A stretch of DNA of 64,000 bases from UBA1783 sp033808805. Lineage in GTDB: Bacteria > Bacillota_I > Bacilli_A > Erysipelotrichales > Erysipelotrichaceae. A program made the translations under genes and the position numbers. The stretch covers positions 32,753 through 96,752 of the forward strand of contig JAPXMY010000008.1 of the NCBI GenBank assembly GCA_033808805.1, read 5' to 3'. Positions 1 through 8,777 of this stretch are shown in pieces (the stretch's first letter is position 1; the number at the start of each line of letters is the position of its first letter). The notes below the pieces were generated by a model. The model did no database searches. It was not told the origin of the DNA and saw only the letters and a program-made list of their open reading frames with translations.

Positions 1-1
1 T

Positions 2-970
2 ATAACAGGTCCTATTGCCATGGTTATAGGTCTGACTCTGGCAGGAACAGCCTTAACTGATGCTCAATCATTCAGTGGAGCAATTCAGGTGCTTGATTCA
101 CAGACAAATCTGGCAACCAATATGGCCTGGATTGTCTCGCTGGTTACCCTGTTATCAACAATTCTATTCTCAGTGCATCTAAAAGGTTTCTTGGGACAGC
201 TTCCACTGCTTTTGGGACCAATCTTAGGTTGTCTGACCGCTGTTGTCATCTACTGGATAACAGGCATCAACCTGTTTAAAGTATTACCAGATACAGCCAA
301 CAGTGGAATATTCGCTTTACCAATATTTACTTTCCCAAAACCTACTTTGATGGCTGTAGCAGCTATTATGCCCATAGCTATCGCTACTATTCCAGAATCT
401 ACTGCTCATGTCTATCAGCTGGATATCTATGTCAATGACTTAGCGAAGAAAAAGAATTCAGATAAGCATTATAACATTGCTGACAGATTAGGAGATAACC
501 TGGTCGGTGATGGAATTGGTGATATCGTGGCTGGTTTCATCGGTGGTCCAGCCGGAACAAACTATGGTGAAAATATCAGTGCTATGGCGATTACCAGAGT
601 CTTCTCTATTCCGGTACTGATTGCCGCAGCAATTATTGCCATGGTAATCTCTTGCTTTACTCCATTAATCAATGCTATCTACTCAATTCCAACAGCAGTT
701 ATTGGTGGACTTGAAGTTTATCTGTTTGGCGCTATTGCTGCTCAGGGTATCGCTATTATGGTCGAAAAGAAAGTTGACCTGTTCAGCTCAAAAAATATTG
801 CCATAATCGCTACTATAATGATTATTGGCTTAGGTGGACAATTTGCCTTTGGCGGAAACATTCCATTCTTTGGCTTAAATATTCCTTGTGTAGCTGGTGC
901 TTCAATCTTTGGAATTTTACTGCACTTACTGTTAAGTGTTGGGGAAAAGAAAAATACTGCTGCTGAATAA
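2..970 (+). CDS. uraA: Uracil/xanthine permease (NCS2 family), 3' part only
   Basis: Integral membrane nucleobase:cation symporter, most like the uracil permeases UraA/PyrP. The frame is open from the first bases of the window and reads ITGPIAMVIGLTLAGTAL, which matches the middle of UraA-type proteins. The apparent ATG near base 20 is therefore internal and the true start lies upstream. About 320 residues are present, with roughly eight hydrophobic segments. The NCS2 signature GGPAGTNYGEN lies about 180 residues in, and the substrate-site glutamate of the family is visible in the segment IATIPESTAHV. It stands alone and ends at a strong terminator. Uracil as substrate is inferred from the signature; a xanthine or urate carrier is less likely because the TNYGEN form is typical of the uracil branch. 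Confidence 0.88.
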   Translation: MTGPIAMVIGLTLAGTALTDAQSFSGAIQVLDSQTNLATNMAWIVSLVTLLSTILFSVHLKGFLGQLPLLLGPILGCLTAVVIYWITGINLFKVLPDTANSGIFALPIFTFPKPTLMAVAAIMPIAIATIPESTAHVYQLDIYVNDLAKKKNSDKHYNIADRLGDNLVGDGIGDIVAGFIGGPAGTNYGENISAMAITRVFSIPVLIAAAIIAMVISCFTPLINAIYSIPTAVIGGLEVYLFGAIAAQGIAIMVEKKVDLFSSKNIAIIATIMIIGLGGQFAFGGNIPFFGLNIPCVAGASIFGILLHLLLSVGEKKNTAAE

Positions 971-990
971 TTTATATTACTAAAATACTT

Positions 991-1026
991 AGACTTAGTT
1001 ATCTTATATAGACTAAGTCTTTTATT
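991..1026 (+). terminator. Terminator of the permease gene
   Basis: A perfect 9-bp inverted repeat, AGACTTAGT (991-999) with ACTAAGTCT (1012-1020), is followed by TTTATT. It lies 20 bp after the stop codon on the plus strand. Confidence 0.75.
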
Positions 1027-1037
1027 AATCTACAGCC

Positions 1038-1080
1038 AAAAAAAATGGACTATCTGTTATTGACAGTCCATTTATTTTTT
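1038..1080 (-). terminator. Terminator of enolase, possibly bidirectional
   Basis: AAATGGACT (1043-1051) pairs with AGTCCATTT (1065-1073). On the minus strand the stem is followed by a T run (the A run at 1038-1045), suiting the end of eno. A T-rich tract also follows on the plus strand, so it may back up the permease terminator. Confidence 0.8.
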
Positions 1081-1096
1081 CAGCTGCTTTAATTTC

Positions 1097-2410
1097 TTAT
1101 TTTAAGTTGAACCAAGCATCAAGTCCAGGATACTTAGCAACTTCACCTAATTCTTCTTCAATTCTGATTAACTGATTGTATTTAGCAACACGGTCAGTTC
1201 TTGAAGGAGCACCAGTCTTAATCTGTCCAGCATTAACTGCTACAGCGATATCTGAAATTGTAGTATCTTCTGTTTCGCCTGAACGGTGAGAAACAACTGA
1301 TGTAAAGCCAGCACGAGCAGCCATTTCCATAGCTTCTAAAGTTTCAGTTAAAGTACCAATCTGGTTAACTTTAATTAATATTGAGTTAGAATTGCCTCCA
1401 GCAATACCTTTCTTTAATCTTTCAGTATTGGTAACATACAGATCATCACCAACGATTTGAACTTTTTTGCCAAGTTTATCAGTAAACTTTTTCCATGCAT
1501 CCCAGTCATCTTCTGCAAAAGCATCTTCGATTGAAATAATAGGATATTTGCTAACCATATCTGCCCAGAAATCAATCATTTCATCTACGGTCATATATTT
1601 ATCAATCTTCCACCAGTAATACAGGCCTTCTTTGCCTTTAGCTTTTGCTTTGTCATACATTTCTGTAGCAGCAGCATCAATTGCGATACGGAACTGTTCA
1701 CCTGGTTTGTATCCAGCTTTTTCAATAGCCTGAACAATTACCTGAATTGCTTCTTCATCAGATTTAAGGTTAGGAGCAAATCCACCTTCATCACCAACTG
1801 CTGTTGCATATCCCTGATCACCTAAAACTTTCTTCAGGTTATGGAATACTTCAGCACACCATTGGACAGCTTGTTTAAATGATTTAGCTCCAACAGGCAT
1901 AACCATGAACTCCTGAATAGTTACTGAGTTATCAGCATGTGCTCCACCATTGATGATATTCATCATAGGAACTGGAAGAACCTTGGCATTAGTGCCTCCA
2001 ATATAACGATATAAAGGAAGTCCTAATGAATTAGCTGCTGCTTTAGCAACTGCTAAAGAAACACCTAAAATAGCATTCGCGCCTAATTTTCCTTTGTTTG
2101 GAGTACCATCTAATTCAATCATAACCTTATCAATCAGAGTCTGATCAAAGACATTCATTCCAACTACTTCAGGAGCAATTTTTTCATTGACGTTTTTAAC
2201 AGCTTTGCTGACACCTTTACCTAAATAACGTCCCTTATCTCCATCACGCAATTCTACCGCTTCAAAAGCACCTGTTGATGCACCAGAAGGTACTGCTGCA
2301 CGACCTAGAGAACCATCTTCAAGTGTTACATCAACTTCAATTGTTGGATTTCCACGAGAATCCAGTATTTCTCGTGCAAAAACATTTACAATTTCCAAAT
2401 ATTGTTTCAT
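1097..2410 (-). CDS. eno: Enolase (phosphopyruvate hydratase)
   Basis: Glycolytic enzyme interconverting 2-phosphoglycerate and phosphoenolpyruvate in the cytoplasm. It has 437 residues, normal for the family. The N-terminal segment ARxILDSRGNPTxEV, the catalytic-glutamate stretch GDEGGFAP near residue 210, metal ligands in SIEDAF and GDDLYVTN, the catalytic lysine in ILIKVNQIGTL and the signature SHRSGETEDTT near residue 375 are all present. The metal-site segment reads IEDAFAEDDW where most enolases have IEDGLxExDW, a mild variant. The start is the ATG 7 nt after AAAGGAGA; an upstream in-frame TTG would place the ribosome site inside the gene. It is monocistronic with its own terminator. 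Confidence 0.98.
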   Translation of the reverse strand: MKQYLEIVNVFAREILDSRGNPTIEVDVTLEDGSLGRAAVPSGASTGAFEAVELRDGDKGRYLGKGVSKAVKNVNEKIAPEVVGMNVFDQTLIDKVMIELDGTPNKGKLGANAILGVSLAVAKAAANSLGLPLYRYIGGTNAKVLPVPMMNIINGGAHADNSVTIQEFMVMPVGAKSFKQAVQWCAEVFHNLKKVLGDQGYATAVGDEGGFAPNLKSDEEAIQVIVQAIEKAGYKPGEQFRIAIDAAATEMYDKAKAKGKEGLYYWWKIDKYMTVDEMIDFWADMVSKYPIISIEDAFAEDDWDAWKKFTDKLGKKVQIVGDDLYVTNTERLKKGIAGGNSNSILIKVNQIGTLTETLEAMEMAARAGFTSVVSHRSGETEDTTISDIAVAVNAGQIKTGAPSRTDRVAKYNQLIRIEEELGEVAKYPGLDAWFNLK

Positions 2411-2513
2411 ACAATAATCTCCTTTCAAAAAGTATATGTTTATAACTACTTTTAATATATCTTATTTTAACATTTTTTCATAGTGAAATTGTGAAAATGT
2501 TACCAATAAAACC

Positions 2514-3281
2514 TTAAAAATCAATTATCAGGCCTACTCCAACTTCTTTAATTTCACTCACTTTGCTTAATTGGATTTTGGCCTGCAAATCAGTACAGTG
2601 ACAGGGATAAACAACAGCAACGTTTTCCTTAGATAGATAATTGCAGACCTCATTATTCAACTTCGGATTATTTAATAGATGAAAGCCACCAATTATTACA
2701 TCTATCTCACTGATTCCACTGACCCTTTTAGCCTGCTCAATAATGTTACAGATGCCACTGTGTGAACAGCCAGTAATGATACTTATTTTATTATCACCAA
2801 TATACAGCAAAGCACTGTCATCGTATAAATAATCTTCACCTAAAGGCTTAACTTCTTGAACAGTCCTTTTTATTTCTCCTAAAAACCAGATGTTTTCACT
2901 GATCTTTAAAGGTTCTGTAGTTGTTGTTATTTTAAAATTACCTGGGAAATCTTTGAGCTTAACAGGCATTGATACATCTAAACCCTCGTAGAATTTGTCT
3001 TTATCAACATCAGGATGAGCGATTACTTCAATCTTTTGTTTTAAATTTAAAATGTTTTCTACTCCCTTAGTATGATCATTATGACCATGAGAAAAAATAA
3101 TTTTTGTAATACCATTTAAATCTATCCCCATTTTTTCAGCATTTCTAACGAAGACATCAGAATAGCCAGTATCAAATAAAATTACATCACTTCCATCTTC
3201 AAGCAGAAAAGAAAGCGCTGGTTCAGCCAGTAAATAGTTATCAATGATACTGTTGTTGTCACATAGAACTGTCAGTTTCAT
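2514..3281 (-). CDS. Metallo-beta-lactamase-fold hydrolase (COG1237-like)
   Basis: Predicted cytoplasmic metal-dependent hydrolase of 255 residues. The metal-binding motif SHGHNDH covers residues 64-70, preceded by the fold's FDTG (residues 36-39). Later ligands lie in TGCSHSG and GGFHLL, and there is a C-terminal YPCHCTD. The spacing and the GCSHSG form match the group annotated as 7,8-dihydropterin-6-methyl-(ribofuranosyl)aminobenzene phosphate synthase-like proteins, whose true substrate in bacteria is unsettled. The start is the ATG behind TGAGGTG; a longer reading from an upstream TTG would add 16 residues that do not fit the fold. It is divergent from the lysS transcription unit. Function beyond metallohydrolase is not asserted. 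Confidence 0.8.
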   Translation of the reverse strand: MKLTVLCDNNSIIDNYLLAEPALSFLLEDGSDVILFDTGYSDVFVRNAEKMGIDLNGITKIIFSHGHNDHTKGVENILNLKQKIEVIAHPDVDKDKFYEGLDVSMPVKLKDFPGNFKITTTTEPLKISENIWFLGEIKRTVQEVKPLGEDYLYDDSALLYIGDNKISIITGCSHSGICNIIEQAKRVSGISEIDVIIGGFHLLNNPKLNNEVCNYLSKENVAVVYPCHCTDLQAKIQLSKVSEIKEVGVGLIIDF

Positions 3282-3315
3282 AGCTATACACCTCAATAAA
3301 AGTATAAATTTGTCA

Positions 3316-3344
3316 TTGAATAAAATCAATCTCTACTATATAAT
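3316..3344 (+). promoter_or_regulatory. Promoter of the T-box/lysS transcript
   Basis: TTGAAT and a perfect TATAAT (3339-3344) are separated by 17 bp. The predicted transcript start falls just at the beginning of the T-box leader. Confidence 0.7.
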
Positions 3345-3353
3345 ATTAATGTT

Positions 3354-3557
3354 GCAAAGAAAAGAGGAGTACACTATTTTGTAGGCATCACAGAGAGTTC
3401 TTGGCTGGTGGAAAAGAACATGCAGCAATAGTCGAATAAAAACTTGGAGCAAATCGGTTGTTACGATATAACTTAATGAAGGTGCATGCTATTGGTAATA
3501 GTATGAACTAAGGTGGTACCGCGTATTAACGTCCTTAGATATGGGCGTTTTATTTTT
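3354..3557 (+). promoter_or_regulatory. T-box leader riboswitch, lysine-specific
   Basis: The leader has the conserved AGAGAG and GGCTGGTGGAAAAGAAC elements of stem I, and the T-box core AAGGTGGTACCGCG (3510-3523), which pairs with the uncharged tRNA acceptor end. A terminator hairpin AACGTCC/GGGCGTT (3528-3549) is followed by TTTATTTTT. The probable specifier is AAA in GAATAAAAACTTGGAGC (about 3438-3441), a lysine codon, which agrees with the downstream gene. Uncharged tRNA-Lys should stabilise the antiterminator and let lysS be transcribed. Confidence 0.92.
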
Positions 3558-3577
3558 GATTTACGAAAGGAGCAACT

Positions 3578-5059
3578 ATGACAAGACAACTAAATGATCA
3601 ACAATTGGCAAGAAGAGATAAAATGAATAAGCTGATAGAGATGGGAATTCATCCTTTTGGCAATGCTTTTAAAAGAACTCACCTTACCCAGCAGATAAAA
3701 GACAGCTATCAGCATTTAGATAAAGAACAGCTGGAACAGGAAAATGTTACCGTTAAAGTAGCAGGCAGAATCATGTTCAAGCGTCGCATGGGTAAACTGG
3801 GCTTTATGCAGATCCAAGATAGAAGCGGTATGATTCAAATCGTTGTCAACAGAGGTGTTGTTGGCGATGAGATTTATGAAGTTTTCAAAATCAATGATGT
3901 CGGTGATTTTGTCGGTATTGAAGGAACAGTAATGAAAACTGATTCTGGTGAACTGTCAGTAAGAACTGCTGTTTATACTCACCTGAGTAAATCTTTAACT
4001 CCTCTGCCAGAAAAATTCCATGGTCTTACCAATGTTGAAGAAAGATACAGAAGAAGATATGTTGACCTGTTTATGAATGAAGATTCAAAAAGAATTGCCT
4101 TTTTACGTCCAACGATTATCAAGACCATTAGAAATTATATGGATTCACTTGGTTTTACGGAAGTAGAAACTCCTGTCTTGACTACACTATTAACCGGAGC
4201 TTCAGCTAGACCATTTGTCACCCATCACAATACTCAAGATTTAGACATGTATCTGAGAATCGCTTTAGAGTTACCTTTAAAAAGACTTCTTGTCGGTGGT
4301 ATGGAAGCAGTCTATGAAATTGGCAGAACCTTCAGAAACGAAGGAATGAGTCCAATGCACAATCCTGAATTCACCTTGATGGAAGCTTATCTAGCTTATT
4401 CCGATTTAGAAGGGATGATGGAATTGACTGAAGGAATGTTTACTAAAATTGCCCAGGTTGTTGGAAAAGATAGTTTTAATTTCAATGGAAATGAAATTAC
4501 TATCAAAGCTCCTTTTAAAAAAGTTTCCATGGTAGAAGCTATCAAAGAAGAAACAGGAATTGATTTTACTAAAGAAATCACTTTCCAAAAGGCTGTAACT
4601 TATGCTAAAGAAGCAGGTATTGAAGTAGAACCACACTTCTCTGTTGGTCATATTATCAACGCTTTCTTTGAAAAATATGTTGAAGATAAACTGATTCAGC
4701 CAACCTTCCTTTATGGTCATCCAGTAGAAATCTCTCCACTGACCAGAGCAAATGAAAATGATCCTCGATTTGTTGATCGCTTTGAACTGTTTATTGGCGG
4801 CAAAGAATTTGCCAATGCCTATACCGAGTTAAATGATCCTATTGACCAGTTAGAAAGATTTGAAAATCAGATTAAAGAAAGACAATTAGGCAATGATGAA
4901 GCCAATGATATTGATATGGACTTTATCGAAGCTTTAGAATATGGTATGCCACCAGCTGGAGGCATCGGTTATGGTATTGATAGAATGATTATGCTCTTTG
5001 CGGAAGCTGAATCTATTAGAGAAGTCATTTTATTCCCTACTATGAAACCATTAGATTAA
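3578..5059 (+). CDS. lysS: Lysine--tRNA ligase, class II
   Basis: Charges tRNA-Lys with lysine. The 493-residue length is standard for class II LysRS. An N-terminal OB-fold anticodon-binding domain (about residues 55-155) is followed by the catalytic core. Class II motif 2 is FRNEGMSPMHNPEFTLME, and motif 3 is GGIGYGIDRMIML near the C terminus. The start is ATG 4 nt after AAAGGAGC. Expression is set by the upstream T-box. It stands alone and ends in a hairpin terminator. Confidence 0.98.
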   Translation: MTRQLNDQQLARRDKMNKLIEMGIHPFGNAFKRTHLTQQIKDSYQHLDKEQLEQENVTVKVAGRIMFKRRMGKLGFMQIQDRSGMIQIVVNRGVVGDEIYEVFKINDVGDFVGIEGTVMKTDSGELSVRTAVYTHLSKSLTPLPEKFHGLTNVEERYRRRYVDLFMNEDSKRIAFLRPTIIKTIRNYMDSLGFTEVETPVLTTLLTGASARPFVTHHNTQDLDMYLRIALELPLKRLLVGGMEAVYEIGRTFRNEGMSPMHNPEFTLMEAYLAYSDLEGMMELTEGMFTKIAQVVGKDSFNFNGNEITIKAPFKKVSMVEAIKEETGIDFTKEITFQKAVTYAKEAGIEVEPHFSVGHIINAFFEKYVEDKLIQPTFLYGHPVEISPLTRANENDPRFVDRFELFIGGKEFANAYTELNDPIDQLERFENQIKERQLGNDEANDIDMDFIEALEYGMPPAGGIGYGIDRMIMLFAEAESIREVILFPTMKPLD

Positions 5060-5066
5060 AAAACAT

Positions 5067-5094
5067 AAGTTCTCTGATTTTGAGAACTTTTTTC
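5067..5094 (+). terminator. Terminator of lysS
   Basis: AAGTTCTC (5067-5074) pairs with GAGAACTT (5082-5089), followed by a T run, 8 bp after the stop codon. Confidence 0.85.
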
Positions 5095-5128
5095 AAAACA
5101 TCAATAGATAATTAAGTCTTTATTGATA

Positions 5129-5210
5129 ATTGGGGAACTTTATGATGGTATTTCACTATAAAAGTTCAATTTTTGGAAACTAGCACTTCCAGAAATTGAA
5201 CTTTATTTTT
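5129..5210. repeat. Hairpin-rich intergenic element with GGGGAAC half-sites
   Basis: A strong 18-bp imperfect inverted repeat (5161-5178 with 5187-5204, one mismatch) is followed by TATTTTT. It is preceded by AATTGGGGAACT, whose counterpart AGTTC..AATTTT lies within the repeat. The ATTGGGGAAC half-site recurs as a perfect inverted repeat at 13959-14009, so the two may be copies of one small element. The long hairpin could also act as terminator for the minus-strand EIICD gene. Confidence 0.5.
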
Positions 5211-5247
5211 AAGTATAGACAAAATAACCTTTATTTAAATTAACAAA

Positions 5248-6827
5248 TTATAATAGTCCTAAAATTACTCCTATAAATCCAGCTATAAAACTTAACGCTA
5301 GACAAATATAAACACTTTTTTGTTTTTAATTGTTATCTTATAAAACAATAAGACACATAATAACGGCAATAATTTTGGCAAGATAGCATCAAAAACTCCT
5401 TGTAATCTGATTTCTTTTGCTCCAAATGTCCACATAGGTTTTAAATTAATCCCAACAAAACTTGAAGTCATAGCAGCAATAACCATCATACCAACAATGC
5501 TTGCTCCCTCAACGAAACTGTTAAATAGATTTGATGATTGTAATTTTGCAATCAAGGTAGTGCCATATTTATATGCATACTTTAAAAATCCCCATCTTGT
5601 TCCCCAAGATAGAATAATTTGAGGAATCAAATAAATAAATGGACCAACAATGTTTCCTTCCATTGCTAAACTTGCACCAATTGCTGAAAAAATAATTCGA
5701 TATGTTCCCTGAAATACCGAATCACCAATACCTGCTAAAGGTCCCATTAATGCTGTTTTAGTTGCAGTAATAGCCGTTCCAGTCACACTATCATCATGTG
5801 CTTTTTTCTCTTCTAAAGCTAAAGCTGCTCCCATTACTAAGTTAGTGAAATAAGGATGACTATTATAGAACTCACAGTTTCTTTCCATCGCTTCTTGATA
5901 ACCTTCAGGATTGTCAGCATAAACTTTTCTTAAACCAGGTTCAATTGAGTAGAGATAACCGATATTGTTATATCCTTTATAGTTGAAACTACCCATGCTT
6001 GTAAATGATCTAAAGAACATTTTTCTAAAGTCTTTATCATCAAGAACCCCTTCTTTTTCTTTGCTCTTATCAAAGGTTAAATTGCCAGTTTCTCCGCTTT
6101 TTGTTCTTGTAAGAATAATTACTGCCAATCCTAAAGCTAATAGTGCAATTGACATGATATTCATACCCAAATAAGTAGCTAAAACAAAGCCCACTAAAAA
6201 ATACGGCCACCCTTTTTTTAGTCCAAGAGTTGATAAGATACTAGCCAAGCCAATTGCCGGTAAAATTCCTGCTGCTGCTTTTAAACCATCAATAGCCCAA
6301 GCTGGAACATTATTATAAAATGTTTCTAATGACGTAGAACCAATCAACAAGGCAATAAAAGTTGGTAAAAAGAATTGAATTATCATACGAGTAAATATAG
6401 ACATGTAGTGATATAATTCAAAAGCTTTTACTTTCTTATCTCTAACAGCTTGTTCTGCTCTTTCGACCCAGATAATATTCATTTGCGTTACTAGGTAGTT
6501 TAACATTTGAACTAGAACACCAATTGGATAAGCTAATGCAATACCAATCTCCATATTTCCGCCTGATAGTATTGCCATTGCGGTTCCAACCATCCCACCT
6601 ATATAGGCATTTGGTGGCGAATACGCTCCCATTGCTAATCCACCTAAAAACATCATCTCTACGCTTCCACCAACTATCAAACCTGTTTGTAAATCTCACA
6701 TTATCAGGCCTATTAGAGGTCCAGCGAATACCGGACGAGCAATATAAATTGCTCCTCCCCACCAGTAAGTTTCAACTGCCATAAAGGCAATAAACAAACT
6801 TAGCAACAAAATTTGAATAAAATTCAT
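5248..6827 (-). pseudogene. PTS mannose-family fused EIIC-EIID, broken by a UGA and a 3' frameshift
   Basis: Membrane part of a mannose/fructose/sorbose-type PTS, with EIIC (about the first 250 codons) fused in frame to EIID (from about FRKMFFRSFTSMGSF). These are normally two proteins. The start ATG at 6827 follows GGGGAGGT and lies just after the EIIB stop. Codon 44 is TGA (complement of 6696-6698) within LIGLIM-stop-DLQTGL, where family members have glycine; one base change from GGA explains it. Near the 3' end the A6 run (plus-strand T run 5316-5321) puts the frame into VFIFV-stop at 5298. A shift of -1 there, or one more A, gives KSVYICLALSFIAGF, the usual last membrane helix, ending at 5248. 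Without readthrough and slippage no full protein is made. Base-calling error is possible for the run and less so for the TGA. Confidence 0.85.
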
Positions 6828-6829
6828 TA

Positions 6830-7312
6830 TTAAACCTCCCCTCTCTTTAATTCTTTAATAATGTCAATTTCATTACTATTTGGAACCATGCGATACTCAA
6901 CTTTTGTATCATATGTTTCTAAACTTAAAATAATATCTTTTTCCTCTTCTGTTAAAAAAACTGTGCTATAGTATTGTTTTCTTTGCTCCTTGGCATATAT
7001 TCCACCAATATTAATATTAGGTATCTTTATCCCCTGATCCATTAATTGGCGATATACTAACGGTGATTTAGCACATAAAAATATTTTTCTATTAATGTTC
7101 TCATTAATTATTTCTACTGCTTGCTTTAAGGTGCATACCTCCGTTTGAACAGTACCTGAAGCAGCCATTTTAAGTAACATCGTTTGTAACTCATCATTTG
7201 CACTTTCATCATCAACAACAATAATTACATCGACTAAATAGCTTTTTAACCATGCTGTTGCTACTTGTCCATGAATTAATCTTTCATCTACCCTTGCTAA
7301 AACAACTCCCAT
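6830..7312 (-). CDS. PTS mannose-family EIIB
   Basis: Cytoplasmic phosphocarrier that passes phosphate from EIIA to the sugar during uptake. It has 160 residues, normal length. The phosphorylated histidine is His14 in VDERLIHGQ, the hallmark of mannose/sorbose-type EIIB. A GGAGGG ribosome site precedes the ATG. It abuts the fused EIIC-EIID gene, so it is its cognate EIIB; with that partner broken, this protein may be idle. Its position downstream of murQ suggests an amino sugar or cell-wall sugar as substrate. Confidence 0.93.
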   Translation of the reverse strand: MGVVLARVDERLIHGQVATAWLKSYLVDVIIVVDDESANDELQTMLLKMAASGTVQTEVCTLKQAVEIINENINRKIFLCAKSPLVYRQLMDQGIKIPNINIGGIYAKEQRKQYYSTVFLTEEEKDIILSLETYDTKVEYRMVPNSNEIDIIKELKRGEV

Positions 7313-7426
7313 ACTTAACTATCCCTCCTGTTTAGTTACCTGTTTCAAAGTCTAAAAACTAGCATGAAAAAACATCCTATTCATTTTTTTAATAGTTTAA
7401 AGCATTCTAAAAAGAATGTTTGAAGA

Positions 7427-8326
7427 TTACTTATCGTTTAAAGCTTTTCTTATAAAACCATCGTTTTTAGCCAATTGTTCTTTAGCCGTTTTATAATCAA
7501 CGCCTGTTAAAATCATTACAATCGATTCTTTAACATTGTTGTCTTCTGTTTGTTTTAAAGTTGCATCTGCTGTTTCATAATCACAGTCAGTTGCAGCCAT
7601 TACGATATGTCTACATCTTTCTATTAACTTAATGTTAGTTGGAGTCATATCAACCATTAAGTTTTTGTAAACTTTCCCCATTCCAATCATTGCTGAAGTT
7701 GAAAGCATATTAATAATAACCTTTTGACATGTCCCTGATTTTAATCTAGTTGATCCTGTTAATACTTCTGGTCCAGCATAAACTTCAATTGGATGATCAA
7801 CCATTTCCCCAATTTCAGAATTCAAATTACAACAGACACAAGCTGTTTTAGCTCCAAGTTCTTTGGCATATTCAATACCGCCAATACAATACGGTGTTCT
7901 TCCTGAAGCTGCTACTGCAACTAGTAAATCTTTTTCACTAAAATTATTGTCTTTTAAATCCTGAATACACAAATCTTTTCTATCTTCTGCACCTTCTACT
8001 GCTTTAAACACGGCATTGTTGCCACCAGCTATTAAACCTAAAAATTCTGTTGTACACCCAAATGTTGGACCACATTCAACAGCATCGATAATTCCTGTTC
8101 TTCCAGAAGTTCCTGCACCCACATAAATAATTCGGCCACCATTTTTTAAAGTCTCAACCATCGCTTCTACTACTCTCACTATCCGAGGTAGTGCTTTTTT
8201 GACTGCTGCAACAACATTCAAATCTTCTTCATTCATTATTTCAACAATTTCCAACGTTGATAATGAATCAAGGTTTAACGTTTTTTCATTTCTTTGCTCT
8301 GTTCCCAAATTTCTAATGTTAACCAT
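7427..8326 (-). CDS. murQ: N-acetylmuramic acid 6-phosphate etherase
   Basis: Cleaves the D-lactyl ether of MurNAc-6-phosphate to give GlcNAc-6-phosphate and D-lactate, the committing step of MurNAc catabolism. It has 299 residues, as usual. An SIS sugar-phosphate fold carries VGAGTSGRTG (residues 69-78) and DAVECGPTFG (81-90), holding Glu84, which aligns with the glutamate proposed as the acid/base. A second SIS stretch, VAASGRTPY, follows. A C-terminal helical part ends the protein. AGGAGGTG precedes the ATG. It sits in one run with mupG and PTS genes, the arrangement of MurNAc salvage operons. Confidence 0.96.
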   Translation of the reverse strand: MVNIRNLGTEQRNEKTLNLDSLSTLEIVEIMNEEDLNVVAAVKKALPRIVRVVEAMVETLKNGGRIIYVGAGTSGRTGIIDAVECGPTFGCTTEFLGLIAGGNNAVFKAVEGAEDRKDLCIQDLKDNNFSEKDLLVAVAASGRTPYCIGGIEYAKELGAKTACVCCNLNSEIGEMVDHPIEVYAGPEVLTGSTRLKSGTCQKVIINMLSTSAMIGMGKVYKNLMVDMTPTNIKLIERCRHIVMAATDCDYETADATLKQTEDNNVKESIVMILTGVDYKTAKEQLAKNDGFIRKALNDK

Positions 8327-8336
8327 AATACACCTC

Positions 8337-8777
8337 CTATTTTCTATTATTTTTTATATATATGTTGGTTAATTCAATATTTCTAATCGCATTTTGCTCA
8401 ATCGCTTTAGCTCTAAATTTTTTCCTTAAGTTTCCAAAGTAAGTTCCAACAGTTTCTTCTTTATAGTTTGTGCTTTCATAGTATGTCACATAATTACGGT
8501 TACCTTCATTACTAAAGTCGTAATAATATAAACACTTTGTGTCTTTGGTTTCATATTCTACTAAAAAATATTTATCTACAATTAAGGGTCCGATTTTCAT
8601 TAAAATATCAACAGGTTTCTTTTTGTTGCTAATTGTTTTTACATAACTATAACCATCTATTAAAGTTTTTAAATCGACTCTTTTATTTGTACTTTTTTCG
8701 ATATCTTTAAGCATTACCTCACAAAGATGACTAAAATATTCTTTTGGTGTAACATCTATTTCTACCTTAACTTTCAT
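8337..8777 (-). CDS. DUF3284 domain protein
   Basis: A 146-residue cytoplasmic protein matching the DUF3284 type, small proteins often found in PTS operons of Bacillota; no biochemical role is established. The sequence is alternating beta and helix with many lysines and aromatic residues (for example KCLYYYDFSNEG) and no membrane segment. The start is the ATG after GGAAAGGA, which overlaps the end of mupG by 11 bp; a longer reading would add 22 residues within mupG and lacks a ribosome site. Translational coupling with mupG is likely. Confidence 0.75.
   Translation of the reverse strand: MKVKVEIDVTPKEYFSHLCEVMLKDIEKSTNKRVDLKTLIDGYSYVKTISNKKKPVDILMKIGPLIVDKYFLVEYETKDTKCLYYYDFSNEGNRNYVTYYESTNYKEETVGTYFGNLRKKFRAKAIEQNAIRNIELTNIYIKNNRK

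Noticed and set aside
2469..2501. AACATTTT/AAAATGTT repeat as a terminator of the metallohydrolase gene
   Set aside because: No T run follows on the minus strand and the loop is long; it more likely belongs to the eno promoter region, but support is weak.
4396..4720. Minus-strand frames inside lysS
   Set aside because: Shadows of a well-conserved gene, with no ribosome sites or family features.
6696..6698. Possible recoding of UGA as glycine or tryptophan
   Set aside because: UGA ends intact genes in this window (for example MerR, EIIA and AddB), so it is a normal stop; the family residue there is glycine and no selenocysteine-type context is seen.
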